Part shown: in pieces, positions 17,513 to 26,572 of the stretch
How positions within the stretch are numbered: the first letter of the stretch is position 1
How the letters are laid out: each line of letters starts with the position of its first letter
The notes under the pieces: model-generated
The model's input: the letters and a program-made list of their open reading frames with translations, nothing else
Told to the model about the DNA's origin: nothing
Databases searched by the model: none
Made by a program: the position numbers and the translations under genes
NCBI RefSeq assembly: GCF_016839145.1
Contig: NZ_CP069303.1
Location: forward strand, 62,001 to 126,000
Direction: 5' to 3'
DNA: 64,000 nt
From: Shinella sp. PSBB067
GTDB lineage: Bacteria; Pseudomonadota; Alphaproteobacteria; Rhizobiales; Rhizobiaceae

Positions 17513-18361
17513 ATGAAAAAGATAGTCATGGCGCTGGCATTGGCGGCGAACCTCCCCCTCACACCCGTGCACGCCGCGGACAAACTCACCGAAATCAAAG
17601 AACGCGGCTACATGATCGTCGCCGTGCGCAACGACTCGCCCCGCTTCGGATCGATCAACCCCGAGAACAACGAGATCACGGGCTTCGACGTCGATATTAC
17701 CAATGCAATCGCCGAGCAGATCCTCGGTGAGAACGCCAAGGTGGAGTTCGTTCCCGTCGCCCAGGCCGGCCGCATTGCGTCGGTGACGACCGACCGCGTG
17801 GACATGGTCGCGGCGACCCTCTCGATAACGAACGACCGGTTGCGCGAGGTCGACTTTTCCAACGTTTACATTCGTGTCGGTCAGTCCCTGCTCGTTCCCC
17901 AGGATTCCAAGGTCAATGACGTGAACGACCTTCAGGATGCCACGGTTTGCGCTCCGCTTGGATCGACCCCTGAAATGGTCATTCGCAATCGGTTGCCAAA
18001 GGCGCAGGTCCTCGCGCTGAACGGAGATTCCGAAGGGCTGATGGCGATCAAGGCCGGCAGGTGCGACGCATATTCCACTGGCTTTCTCTCGCTCATGGAC
18101 CTCGCAAAGGCCGACCCGAGCGTTCGCCTGGCAGGAAAGCCGTTCACCTATGAAACATTCGGTCTCGCCTTCAAAAAGGGAGACAACAGCCTCCGGGAAG
18201 CCGTCGATGCGGCGCTGACGGGGATCGACAATAACGGCAAGTACGATGATGCATACCGGAAATGGATTGCCGAGACTCTGCCCGCCGATCGTGAAGAATG
18301 GCTCGGCCTGCCCCCTACCGAAGCCGCCGAACGTTATGCCGCTTCGCTGACCTCCAAATAG
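17513..18361 (+). CDS. Amino acid ABC transporter periplasmic binding protein
   Basis: 282 residues with a signal peptide ending near HAADK (residue ~23). The body is a type 2 periplasmic binding protein (SBP_bac_3), with EIKERGYMIVAVRNDSPRFG and ITGFDVDITNAIAEQIL, the pattern shared by glutamate/glutamine/opine binding proteins. It is transcribed away from the rest of the importer (ATPase 12435, permeases 11742 and 11080) but is clearly its partner. AGAGGAGA stands before the ATG. A 12-bp hairpin follows its stop, so it is probably a single-gene transcript. Confidence 0.9.
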   Translation: MKKIVMALALAANLPLTPVHAADKLTEIKERGYMIVAVRNDSPRFGSINPENNEITGFDVDITNAIAEQILGENAKVEFVPVAQAGRIASVTTDRVDMVAATLSITNDRLREVDFSNVYIRVGQSLLVPQDSKVNDVNDLQDATVCAPLGSTPEMVIRNRLPKAQVLALNGDSEGLMAIKAGRCDAYSTGFLSLMDLAKADPSVRLAGKPFTYETFGLAFKKGDNSLREAVDAALTGIDNNGKYDDAYRKWIAETLPADREEWLGLPPTEAAERYAASLTSK

Positions 18362-18372
18362 AGAGGGCCGAT

Positions 18373-18406
18373 GTCCACCGGATGGAGTGAGGTGCATCCG
18401 GTGGAC
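18373..18406 (+). terminator. Hairpin after binding-protein gene
   Basis: A perfect 12-bp stem: GTCCACCGGATG pairs with CATCCGGTGGAC around a 10-base loop, 11 bases after the stop of the 17513 gene. No T-tract follows, so it may be a terminator of the weak type or an mRNA-stabilising 3' structure. Confidence 0.65.
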
Positions 18407-18759
18407 GGGCTCAAGCCAGGAACTAAGGCAGTCGAGAACCGGTGCAATCTGCCGTTCGCGCCACGATCATTCAGAAACGTGATCTCCTGGACGACGTGAT
18501 TGATGATCATGAGGCAAAGAGAATGACAGGCCTGCCGACAGCCCTCGCGCACGGATCCACTTCGCTGAGGTTCTTGGCGCAATCAGTAAGGCGATGAGCG
18601 CAAGGAAGCCGCGATTGGTAAACGGCTTGGCCGGATCGACCGCAGCATCAGCGCCTCGAACGGGAGATAGCGTCCCTGGAGATCGTTTATACCGCCGAAA
18701 ACTCCACTTATGTGCGATCCAATGGCGGATATGAGAACGCCCAGTCCGGGACCGCGTAT
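18407..18759. other. Gene-free stretch between convergent genes
   Basis: About 350 bases between the binding-protein hairpin and the end of the SMP-30 gene. All three forward frames are interrupted by stops. The minus-strand open frame through it (from 18991) lacks any family motif. It may hold decayed coding sequence, but I cannot identify a source gene. Confidence 0.5.
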
Positions 18760-19662
18760 CTACTGCAGGAGGCGGAAACGATGCCCTTGCAGTCCCTTTG
18801 CGGTTACCGGGAAGGATATCAATCGTCCCGCTTCCTGCCCTTGTGACAAGGATGTAACGAAAACCCTGTCCAGGGCCGGTCCTCCGAAACACATCATCGA
18901 CGGGGCGGATACCGGGAGCTGCATTTTCTCGAGAAGGTGGCCCTTGTCGGAAAATCTGTTGAGGCATCCGGCGGAGGCGCCGGCGCTCCAATAGCAGCCG
19001 TCGCGATCGACGGTGCCGCCATCCGGGCGTCCGTCGTTTTCTCCAGGACGCGCGATGACACGGCCTTTCGAAAGACCGCCGTCGATGGGGTCATAGTCGA
19101 AGACCCGGAGGATCTGCCCGCGGCTGTCCGAATGGAACATCCGGCGTCCGTCCGCCGACCATGCGAGGCCGTTGGATGTGTAGAGCCCGTCGATCATGCG
19201 GGTGCAGCGCCCATCGCGATCAATGCGGTAAAGCGCGGCGTCGGGCGCGCGGGGATCGGAGAGGTTCATGCTGCCGACCCAGAAGCGGCCTTCGGGGCTG
19301 GCCTTGCCGTCGTTGAGACGGTTGTCTGGCCGATCGGGTTCGGGCGTTACGAATAGGGTCAGCCTGCCGGTGTCGAGATCGAGCAGGTGGACGCCGCTCC
19401 TGAGGGCCACGATCGCGCCGCCGCCTTCGCAGAGTGCAAAGCTGCCGATGGTTTCAGGCATGGTCCAGATCCGGGTTTCTCCGGTTCCCGGATGGGTGCG
19501 GATCAGCGCCGGGTGCGACATGTCGACCAGCCAGACGCAGCCGCTATCCGCGTCCCAGAACGGGCTTTCCGGCGCAATGAGACCGTCCAGATGAGATTCG
19601 CAAGCCACGACCTTGCTATGGATGACATCCACGCTTCCCGGCGTGTCGGAGAGCCGCCGCAT
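18760..19662 (-). CDS. SMP-30/gluconolactonase family sugar lactonase
   Basis: 300 residues from the ATG at 19662, preferred over the ATG at 19689 because AAAGGAT lies seven bases before it. The six-bladed propeller signatures are present: ESPFWDADSG with the metal glutamate near residue 28, NRLNDGKASPEGRFWVGSM in the middle, and a WSADGRRMFHSDS blade with the catalytic Asp. The family hydrolyses aldono-lactones with a divalent metal. As the last gene of the minus-strand operon 25328-18760, it probably opens a lactone formed by a sugar dehydrogenase (for instance the divergent short-chain dehydrogenase at 25770). Confidence 0.87.
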   Translation of the reverse strand: MRRLSDTPGSVDVIHSKVVACESHLDGLIAPESPFWDADSGCVWLVDMSHPALIRTHPGTGETRIWTMPETIGSFALCEGGGAIVALRSGVHLLDLDTGRLTLFVTPEPDRPDNRLNDGKASPEGRFWVGSMNLSDPRAPDAALYRIDRDGRCTRMIDGLYTSNGLAWSADGRRMFHSDSRGQILRVFDYDPIDGGLSKGRVIARPGENDGRPDGGTVDRDGCYWSAGASAGCLNRFSDKGHLLEKMQLPVSAPSMMCFGGPALDRVFVTSLSQGQEAGRLISFPVTAKGLQGHRFRLLQ

Positions 19663-19718
19663 CGCACTATCCTTTGAGTACTTTGCCATGCCCGCGGCCG
19701 GTCGGCCGTCGGCTGGCG

Positions 19719-20696
19719 TCAGGTTTTGGTTGCATCATCAAGGGCGATGACGGCAGCGGCATTGGCAAGCGAGGTCGCCAGCGTGTTGATCGCGCCGGTG
19801 CGCAGCGCGCCGAGAATGATGGCGGTCTTCGTAGCTTCCGAGGCGATCGCGATCACATTGTTGATGCCGCGCAGTTCCTGCAGGGAAAGGCCGATAACCC
19901 TGCCTTCGATCATGCCGCCGAGGCTTCGTCCGTCGATCGAAATGAAATCATGGCCCATGACGTCGCCCACGGTGCCGGCGACGCGCGCCTGGGTGAGCTC
20001 CTGCGGCGTGAAAAGCCCCATCCGGATGAGATTGCTGTCTTCCGAGAGATCGCCAAGCCCGACGAGCGCGACATCTGCGCGGCGTGCGCAGTCAAGCGTT
20101 TCCTTGACCGTCTCGTTGCGCAACAGCGCTTCCTTCAGCTCACGGGTCGCCACGATGGCCGGCGCGTAGAGCGTCTTGCTGCGCCCGCCGAAACGTTCCT
20201 CCAGCCGCCGCGCGATGTGATCGGGATTAAGCGTCGCAGCGCCGTGCACCGAGCCGCCGATCGAGGGCGCGAAGATGACCTTGCGGGGTGTCGGTGAACT
20301 TGGCGCCTCGGTGATCGATGCGACATTGCGGCCCATTCCGACGGCGACGGTCATGCCATCGGTCAAAATCTGGTCGAGATAGGCCGCCACGAGGGCGCCG
20401 GTCGTGCTGCGCTGGGCCTCCTCTGAGGGCTGGTTGATGGCGACGAGGAGCTTCGTCAGGCCGAAGCGCCGCTGAAACTCCGCTTCGAATTGCCATGCGA
20501 GATTGGGATTGGCGCGGATCTGGATGCTGACGATGCCCGTTTCCCGAGCGCGCTTCAGGACCCTGCTGATCCGGGAGCGGGACATGTTGTATCGCCGCGC
20601 CAGCTCTTCCTGCGTCACCTCCTGCAGGTAATAGAGCGCGGCGATCTCGGTCGACTGATCGATATCCAAATCACTCATTGTCGTTGTTTTGACCAT
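19719..20696 (-). CDS. SorC/DeoR-type sugar-binding transcriptional regulator
   Basis: 325 residues: an N-terminal helix-turn-helix (EVTQEELARRYNMSRSRISRVLKRARETGIV, about residues 30-60) and a C-terminal SorC sugar-phosphate-binding domain (DGMTVAVGMGRNVASI; APSIGG; VGLGDLSED). An in-frame ATG at 20678 is an alternative start. Effectors of this family are phosphorylated sugars. It lies between the ribokinase-like and SMP-30 genes, so its effector may be the kinase product. Likely targets are the divergent promoters in 25329-25769, which contain an inverted repeat at 25583-25609. Confidence 0.9.
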   Translation of the reverse strand: MVKTTTMSDLDIDQSTEIAALYYLQEVTQEELARRYNMSRSRISRVLKRARETGIVSIQIRANPNLAWQFEAEFQRRFGLTKLLVAINQPSEEAQRSTTGALVAAYLDQILTDGMTVAVGMGRNVASITEAPSSPTPRKVIFAPSIGGSVHGAATLNPDHIARRLEERFGGRSKTLYAPAIVATRELKEALLRNETVKETLDCARRADVALVGLGDLSEDSNLIRMGLFTPQELTQARVAGTVGDVMGHDFISIDGRSLGGMIEGRVIGLSLQELRGINNVIAIASEATKTAIILGALRTGAINTLATSLANAAAVIALDDATKT

Positions 20697-20737
20697 CTGA
20701 CAGCATCCGTCGGGGCAGGAGGGAAGATGCCGGGGTA

Positions 20738-21640
20738 TCAGAAATCGGTTGAAAAAGACAAGATATCGGCAAGTCGGGGAATGGAGGTCTGCGCGCCCGG
20801 CAGCGTACAGGCAAGGCTTCCCGCCACGACGCCGCGTCTCACGGCAGTTGGAAAATCGCTTCCCCCGTCGAGCGCGGCAGCGAATGCACCGACGAAACTG
20901 TCTCCTGCGCTGGTTGTGTCCACCGGAACGATCTTCGGCGCAGGAATCTCAAGCAGGATGCCTTCATGCCATGCCTGCGCTCCCTTGGAGCCTAGCGTCA
21001 CGATGGCGCTGCAGCCATAGGTGCGATGCAGCCCTTCGGCAGCCTCGGTAGGCCCGCTGACCGAAAGCCCGACCGCCTCGGCGACGATCATCGCCTCGTG
21101 CTCATTGACCACGAGAACATCAAGCACCCTCAGCGTCTCCTCGGGAACGCGCTGAGCCGGGGCGGCGTTGAGCACGGTCCTTGCGCCGCGTCGGCGCGCC
21201 AGGACGACGGCGGCGAAGTTTTCCGGCAGTGCCACCTCCATCTGGAAGACGAGCGTATCCCCTTCACCGAATTCGAGCGCTTCGAGCTGCGCCACGCGGG
21301 TATCGAGGTTGGCGCCTGCGGCTGCGATCACCGTGTTCTCGCCGTCGGCGGCGACCGTGACGAGGCAAAGCCCGGTCATCCGGTCCGATCGGGCAAGATG
21401 CGACAGGTCGACGCCTTCGGCTTTCAGCAAGGCGGTTGCAAGCTCGGCGTGCTCGTCGCGCCCGACCGTGGCCACATGGACGACTTTCGCGCCGGAGCGC
21501 GCCGCCGCAAGCGCCTGATTGCCGCCCTTCGACCCGGGCACGAGCGCATAGTCCGGACAGGCGAGCGATTCACCGGGGGAGGGGATGCGTGAGACATTGG
21601 TCACGAGATCCAGGGCAACGGATCCAAAGACAACGATCAT
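20738..21640 (-). CDS. Ribokinase-like sugar kinase (PfkB family)
   Basis: 300 residues, typical for ribokinases. The first PfkB signature is PGSKGGNQALAAARSGA (about residues 36-52). The second is DTTSAGDSFVGAFAAAL near residue 240, whose second Asp is the catalytic base. It phosphorylates a sugar or deoxysugar hydroxyl with ATP in the cytoplasm. It directly follows the binding-protein gene and a strong hairpin, so its expression is probably lower than that of the transporter. The imported sugar is the likely substrate. Confidence 0.88.
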   Translation of the reverse strand: MIVVFGSVALDLVTNVSRIPSPGESLACPDYALVPGSKGGNQALAAARSGAKVVHVATVGRDEHAELATALLKAEGVDLSHLARSDRMTGLCLVTVAADGENTVIAAAGANLDTRVAQLEALEFGEGDTLVFQMEVALPENFAAVVLARRRGARTVLNAAPAQRVPEETLRVLDVLVVNEHEAMIVAEAVGLSVSGPTEAAEGLHRTYGCSAIVTLGSKGAQAWHEGILLEIPAPKIVPVDTTSAGDSFVGAFAAALDGGSDFPTAVRRGVVAGSLACTLPGAQTSIPRLADILSFSTDF

Positions 21641-21660
21641 GGCGTCTACCTTCTGCGGAT

Positions 21661-21687
21661 GGCCGGCCCGGACATGCCGGGCCGGCC
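21661..21687 (-). promoter_or_regulatory. Intercistronic hairpin after binding-protein gene
   Basis: A perfect 11-bp stem: GGCCGGCCCGG pairs with CCGGGCCGGCC around a 5-base loop, 11 bases beyond the stop of the binding-protein gene (21699) and before the kinase gene. There is no T-tract; it probably stabilises the upstream mRNA. Confidence 0.7.
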
Positions 21688-21698
21688 GGTCTCAGCCA

Positions 21699-22691
21699 TT
21701 ACTTGTTGCGGAACGCGAGGAGGGAATCGACGTTCTCTGCGGTGACCGGGGTCCACGGAACATTGTAGTTGGCGGCCTTGCCGTCAGCGAACGGCATGTC
21801 CGGATACTGGGTCCAGACGTCCGACTGCGGCTCGTAGCTGGGGTCGGCGAGCTTGGCGGCAACGTCGAGGGAGCCCATCGCCTGCGCGCGGGCGTCCTGC
21901 AGGATGGAGGTCATCTCGCCGGACTTGACCGAAAGCAGCGCGTCCGTGATGCCGTCGATTCCGGCGATCGCGAAGTCGCTGACGTTCAGGCCCTGGCTCT
22001 TGATGGCTTCGATCGCGCCGAGCGCCATTTCGTCGTTCTGGCCGATGACGCCGGCGATCTGGCCCGGATAGCGGGTCAGCCAGTTTTCCATCAGGGCCTG
22101 TGCTTCCGCACGCGACCAGTTGGCGGTCTTGGTTTCAAGAACCTTGACGTCCGGGCATTCGGCGAGCGCCTTGTCGTTGCCTTCGCTGCGCTGGATCTGC
22201 GCGGAGATGCCGATCGGGCCCTGGATGACGACGACATTGCCCTTGCAGCCGATCTTGTCGAGCACGGCCTTGGCTTCCATGTAGCCCGACAGGGTATCGT
22301 CGGAGCCGACATAAGAGGACAGGAGGTCCGTGTTGGCGCGGGTGTTCGTGCCGACGACCGGGATATTGGCGTCATGTGCCATCTTGACAGCCGTCGCGCC
22401 GGCATCGGCGTCGATCGGAGCGAAGATGATCGCCTGGTACTTCTGGCTGATCATCGTTGCGAACTGCTCCTGCTGGACCAGCGGGTCGTAGCGGCCGTCG
22501 AAGACCGTGACCTCGACCTTGCCGTTCTTGACGGCCGGGCTTTCCTGGACGGCAGCAGCCCAGAGCTGCATGAATTCGGCCTTGAGGCCGTAAAGCGATA
22601 CGCCGACCTTGATGGGGTCTGCGGCGCTGGACAGGCTGGTCATCGCTGACAAGGCGAGTGCGCTGACAATACCGAGTTTAAGAAGTCTCAT
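21699..22691 (-). CDS. Sugar ABC transporter periplasmic binding protein
   Basis: 330 residues; signal peptide MRLLKLGIVSALALSAMTSL, cleaved near SAADP. The mature protein has the type 1 fold of ribose/erythritol-type binding proteins (FAPIDADAGATAVKMAHDANIPVVGTN; GQNDEMALGAIEAIKS; AGIDGITDAL). GGGAGGAA precedes the ATG. In this operon the order is ATPase-permease-binding protein, with the kinase, regulator and lactonase after it. The ligand is probably a pentose, tetritol or branched sugar; sequence alone does not decide. Confidence 0.9.
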   Translation of the reverse strand: MRLLKLGIVSALALSAMTSLSSAADPIKVGVSLYGLKAEFMQLWAAAVQESPAVKNGKVEVTVFDGRYDPLVQQEQFATMISQKYQAIIFAPIDADAGATAVKMAHDANIPVVGTNTRANTDLLSSYVGSDDTLSGYMEAKAVLDKIGCKGNVVVIQGPIGISAQIQRSEGNDKALAECPDVKVLETKTANWSRAEAQALMENWLTRYPGQIAGVIGQNDEMALGAIEAIKSQGLNVSDFAIAGIDGITDALLSVKSGEMTSILQDARAQAMGSLDVAAKLADPSYEPQSDVWTQYPDMPFADGKAANYNVPWTPVTAENVDSLLAFRNK

Positions 22692-22745
22692 TGCGGTTCC
22701 TCCCGTTGGGTTGTTACATGGATGGTAAGGTGGGCATGTTGCCCT

Positions 22746-23762
22746 TCACTCGGCCTCTTTCTGGCGAGAGCTGTCGATCATGACGGCCAGAACGATGATC
22801 AGGCCCTTGATGATCTGCTGGTAGTTCGAGTCGACCCCAAGCAGGTCGAGCCCGTTGTTCATGACGGCGATGATGAGGGTGCCGAACAGGGTGCCCGTCA
22901 CCGAACCGGTGCCGCCCGACAGGCTGGTACCGCCGATGACGACCGCCGCGATGGCGTCCAGTTCATAGGAGACGCCGGCCTGCGTCAGGCCGGAGCCCGT
23001 GCGCGCTGCAAGAAGCAGGCCGGCAAGCGCTGCCGTCACGCCGGAGATCATGAAGACCGAGAGGCGGATGCGCGAGACGCGGATACCCGATGTGTTCGCC
23101 GCGCGCGGGTTGCCGCCGACCGCATAGACATGCCGGCCATACCGCGTCTTGCTCAGCACCCACCAGGAAACGGCGAAGACGACGAGCAGAACGAGAATAG
23201 GGGCGGGCACGCCGAGCACGTGGCCGGTGCCCATCCAGCGAAACTCCGGCGTCAGGCTCGGGACGGGCTTGCCGCCGGTATAGAGCATGGCGAGCCCTCG
23301 CGCGGAGGATAGCATGCCCAGCGTGACCACGAAGGAGGGAACGCGGAAGCGCGTCACGACGATGCCCGAGACGGTGCCGCACAGAAGGCCGATGACGAGA
23401 CCGACGGCGATCGCGACGAGCGCAGGATAGGGGGTGCCCGACACGCCCGCGACCGGCGACGTCGTCGCGAAGCTCGCGCCGACGATGCCCGCAAGGGCGA
23501 CGACGGATCCGACGGAAAGGTCGATGCCGCGCGTCAGGATCACGAAGGTGAGGCCGATCGCCAGGATGCCGTTGATCGAGGACTGGCGCAGCATGTTGAG
23601 GAGGTTCTGCGACGTCAGGAAATAGGGCGAGATGACCGTCAGAAGGGCGCACAGCACGAAGAAGGCAATGATGATGCCGTAGTCTCGCAGAAGGCGGCCG
23701 GGCAGCGGAACCGCCGATACTTTCGGACTGCTGCCGGGAGCGGTTTGGTTCTGGGTATTCAT
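22746..23762 (-). CDS. Sugar ABC transporter permease (RbsC-like)
   Basis: 338 residues from the ATG at 23762; a GTG 12 bases upstream is possible. About ten hydrophobic spans are present. The conserved TRGIDLSVGSVVALAG segment and GGTSLSGGTGSVTGTLFG near the C-terminus are the hallmarks of CUT2 permeases. It lies between the ATPase (23814) and binding-protein genes and forms the homodimeric channel of the importer. Confidence 0.9.
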   Translation of the reverse strand: MNTQNQTAPGSSPKVSAVPLPGRLLRDYGIIIAFFVLCALLTVISPYFLTSQNLLNMLRQSSINGILAIGLTFVILTRGIDLSVGSVVALAGIVGASFATTSPVAGVSGTPYPALVAIAVGLVIGLLCGTVSGIVVTRFRVPSFVVTLGMLSSARGLAMLYTGGKPVPSLTPEFRWMGTGHVLGVPAPILVLLVVFAVSWWVLSKTRYGRHVYAVGGNPRAANTSGIRVSRIRLSVFMISGVTAALAGLLLAARTGSGLTQAGVSYELDAIAAVVIGGTSLSGGTGSVTGTLFGTLIIAVMNNGLDLLGVDSNYQQIIKGLIIVLAVMIDSSRQKEAE

Positions 23763-23813
23763 CGTCCTATCCACTTTGTTCTTTCGATGCGGTGCCGGTA
23801 GCCTGCCCCGATC

Positions 23814-25328
23814 TCATGCCGCCAGATGAAGAAGGGTTTCCTGATTGGCCTCGGCACGGGCGACGGTGCCCGAAACGTGGCCGTCCCGGATCACCACGAT
23901 GCGGTCGGACATGCCGAGGACCTCCTCGACTTCGGACGAGACCATGATGATGGACCCGCCTGCCTGGGCGAATTCCGACATCAGCGCGTAGATCTCGCGC
24001 TTGGCGCCGACGTCGACGCCGCGTGTCGGTTCGTCCAGAAGGAGGATTCTGGGCTTGGTGAGATGCCAGCGCCCCATCACCACCTTCTGCTGGTTGCCGC
24101 CCGAAAGGGCGGTGACGGCCAGTTGATCGGATGCGGTGCGGATGCGGAACTTGGCGATCATCTCCTTCGCCAGGCTCGTTTCACGACGCTTGTCGACGAC
24201 GCCGATGGTGTTGGTGAGCGTGGGCAGGATCGCCAGGGAGATGTTGCTGCGCACGCTCGAATGCATGATGAGGCCGCTCTGCTTGCGGTCTTCCGTCACC
24301 AGCCCGAAGCCGGCGGCCATGGCATCCTGCACGGTCGCGATCGACATCTGCTTGCCGTCGAGATCAATCCGTCCCGTCCAGCCGCTGTAAAGTCCGAACA
24401 GGCATTCGAGTATTTCCGTGCGGCCGGCGCCCATCAGGCCGTAAAGGCCGAGGATTTCGCCCTGGCGCAGATCAAGGTTGATGTCGGTGAGCCGGCCCGG
24501 GCGGTAGAGGCCGGTCACGGAGAGGATCGTGTGTTCGCCCGGCGTGCTGGTCTTGACATACTCTTCGGCGAGTTCACGCCCGGCGATCATGCGGATCAGC
24601 TCGTTGCGGCTGATATCCGCCATCGCGCCGGAATCGACATAGGCGCCATCGCGGAACACTGTGTAGTCGTCGGCGATGTCGAAGACCTCGCTCAGGCGGT
24701 GCGATACGTAGATGATGCCCTTGCCGCGCGCCTTGAGGCGCCGGATTACCGCGAAGAGATGATCGGCTTCGGCAACCCCGACCGCCGACGTCGGCTCATC
24801 CATGATGATGATCTCGGCATCGCGCCCGAGCGCCTTGGCAATCTCGACAAGCTGTATCTGTGCGACAGACAGGTTGCCCATCGAGGTCTGCGGGGCCAGC
24901 TCGAAGCCGAGTTCGTCCAGCAACGCCTTGGCGCGCCTGTTCATCGTGGCGAAATCGACGGTGCCGAACCGGGTCAGCGGCTCGCGGCCGAGGAATATGT
25001 TTTCGGCAACGGTGAGGCCGCTTACCGGGCTCAGTTCCTGCTCGATGATCGATATGCCGGCTGCTAGGGCCTCTGCGGGATTGGCGAAATCGACTTCCTG
25101 GCCGCGCAGGCGGACGACGCCGCCGTCACGCTGGTGGATTCCCATGATGATGGAGAGGAAGGTCGACTTGCCGGCGCCATTGCCGCCGCAGAGCGCATGA
25201 ACGGAACCCGGGCGAAGAGCGAACCGGCCGTTCACCAGCGCAGCCACGCCGCGGAACGACTTGGTAAGCTCTGTCACATCCAGCAAAAGGCCGGCTTCGG
25301 CCCGCTCTTCGGGTGACGATGCGGACAT
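23814..25328 (-). CDS. Sugar ABC transporter ATP-binding protein (RbsA-like)
   Basis: 504 residues from the ATG at 25328, which has GGGAGGAGAG directly upstream; the frame stays open much further upstream (to 25610) through AT-rich promoter DNA, which I do not consider coding. The first domain has Walker A GGNGAGKST and IIIMDEPTSAVG. The second has LSGGNQQKVVMGRW and ILLLDEPTRGVDVG. It is the first gene of the minus-strand operon that ends with the SMP-30 gene. Confidence 0.92.
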   Translation of the reverse strand: MSASSPEERAEAGLLLDVTELTKSFRGVAALVNGRFALRPGSVHALCGGNGAGKSTFLSIIMGIHQRDGGVVRLRGQEVDFANPAEALAAGISIIEQELSPVSGLTVAENIFLGREPLTRFGTVDFATMNRRAKALLDELGFELAPQTSMGNLSVAQIQLVEIAKALGRDAEIIIMDEPTSAVGVAEADHLFAVIRRLKARGKGIIYVSHRLSEVFDIADDYTVFRDGAYVDSGAMADISRNELIRMIAGRELAEEYVKTSTPGEHTILSVTGLYRPGRLTDINLDLRQGEILGLYGLMGAGRTEILECLFGLYSGWTGRIDLDGKQMSIATVQDAMAAGFGLVTEDRKQSGLIMHSSVRSNISLAILPTLTNTIGVVDKRRETSLAKEMIAKFRIRTASDQLAVTALSGGNQQKVVMGRWHLTKPRILLLDEPTRGVDVGAKREIYALMSEFAQAGGSIIMVSSEVEEVLGMSDRIVVIRDGHVSGTVARAEANQETLLHLAA

Positions 25329-25769
25329 TCTCTCCTCCCGTATCGCGGAATCCTCGATTTCCGCGGGGCGCATGGGAATTTGCATTCCATCTGCGCATTC
25401 GTTCATTACATATGATCGTTCATTCTGAAAAAAGTCAACAGATGTGCGGCAGGAAAATGCCGACCGCATCGCGTTCACGTGGATATGGTGCGATTTTCGT
25501 CTATTATTGAACGTGGACTTGGCGGTATTCTTCCTTGGCGGCCTGGGTGGGCCGGAATTCCTTAAATGGGGAATAGAGAATATGTGCAATATAAAAAAAT
25601 AATTGCACAAAATATCATAACCGCCAGGGGCGTTGAGTGTGTTTCGCGTATTGAATAATGTTTCTTGACATTTGTCGACTGTTATCTGATTTTTGTCGAA
25701 ATGAGGAGGAGGTTGTCATCGTCGTCGATGAGTCCGACTCGTGCCGTTTCCTTAACGAGGTATGACGAT
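25329..25769. promoter_or_regulatory. Divergent promoter region between two sugar operons
   Basis: A 441-base AT-rich non-coding stretch between the ABC ATPase gene (minus) and the dehydrogenase gene (plus). It holds an inverted repeat (25583-25609) and two copies of TTTGTCGA 21 bases apart (25671 and 25692), i.e. two helical turns. A TTGACA hexamer at 25665-25670 has only a weak -10 partner. This is the obvious control region for blocks C and D. Confidence 0.7.
25583..25609. promoter_or_regulatory. Inverted repeat, candidate SorC operator
   Basis: TGTGCAAT (25583-25590) and ATTGCACA (25602-25609) are perfect inverted arms separated by 11 A/T bases, with arm centres 19 bases apart. The ten bases ATGTGCAATA at 25582-25591 recur upstream of the DRL-like gene at 34529-34538. 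Confidence 0.6.
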
Positions 25770-26543
25770 ATGACGGATGCTGCCCCCCAGATTGATCTCA
25801 ATTTCCCGCTTGCGGGCAAGGTGGCCCTGGTGACCGGTGGGGCTTCGGGCATCGGCGCGGCCATGGCTGAAGCCTTCGCCGGCAAGGGAGCGCGTGTCGC
25901 CGTTCTCGATATCAACGAGGAGGCCGCGCGTGCACAGGCGGGCCGTCTGGCGGGCGACGCCAAGCCCTTCGTCTGCGACGTGTCCGATCCCAAATCGGTC
26001 AACGCCGCCGTTTCGGGCGCGCTGTCGGCGTTTGGCAGCATCGATATCGCCGTCAACAGCGCCGGCGTCGTCTTCCTTGCACCTGCCGAGGATTTGCCGC
26101 TCGACTATTGGGACAGGACGATCGACATCAATCTCAAGGGCAGTTTCCTCGTGACGCAGGCCGTCGGCCGGGCGATGATCGCGGCCGGCAAGGGCGGAAA
26201 GATTATCAACCTCGCTTCGCAAGCGGGCACGGTAGCCATCGAGGAACACGTCGCCTATTGCGCATCCAAGTTTGGAGTCATCGGCATGTCGAAGACCTTC
26301 GCCGCCGAGTGGGGCAAGCATGGTATCTGCGTCAACACGTTGTCTCCGACGATCGTTCTGACGGAACTCGGCAAGAAAGCCTGGAGCGGGGAGAAGGGGG
26401 AGGCGGCGAGGAAGCGCATTCCCGCGGGACGCTTCGCCTATCCGGAAGAGATTGCCGCCGCAGCCGTGTTCCTCGCATCCGCCGGGGCGGACATGATCAA
26501 CGGCGCCGATCTTCTGATCGACGGCGGCTACACGATCCTCTGA
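25770..26543 (+). CDS. Short-chain dehydrogenase/reductase
   Basis: 257 residues from the ATG at 25770, with GAGG nine bases before it. The classical SDR features are all present: TGGASGIGAA for NAD(P) binding near residue 22, NSAG, catalytic Ser in NLASQAG, and YCASK with the Tyr-Lys pair. The start of strand beta 2 (VLDIN) has an Asp, favouring NAD over NADP. It is the first gene of the operon with dhaK and dhaL, so it probably oxidises a polyol or sugar alcohol to the ketose phosphorylated by the kinase. Confidence 0.9.
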   Translation: MTDAAPQIDLNFPLAGKVALVTGGASGIGAAMAEAFAGKGARVAVLDINEEAARAQAGRLAGDAKPFVCDVSDPKSVNAAVSGALSAFGSIDIAVNSAGVVFLAPAEDLPLDYWDRTIDINLKGSFLVTQAVGRAMIAAGKGGKIINLASQAGTVAIEEHVAYCASKFGVIGMSKTFAAEWGKHGICVNTLSPTIVLTELGKKAWSGEKGEAARKRIPAGRFAYPEEIAAAAVFLASAGADMINGADLLIDGGYTIL

Positions 26544-26572
26544 CGGTCCATACGACACACATGGGAGATAAC

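Noticed and set aside
25329..25610. Upstream extension of the ABC ATPase gene (95 extra codons)
   Set aside because: The region is AT-rich promoter DNA with an inverted repeat; the ATG at 25328 has a strong ribosome site and matches the family start.
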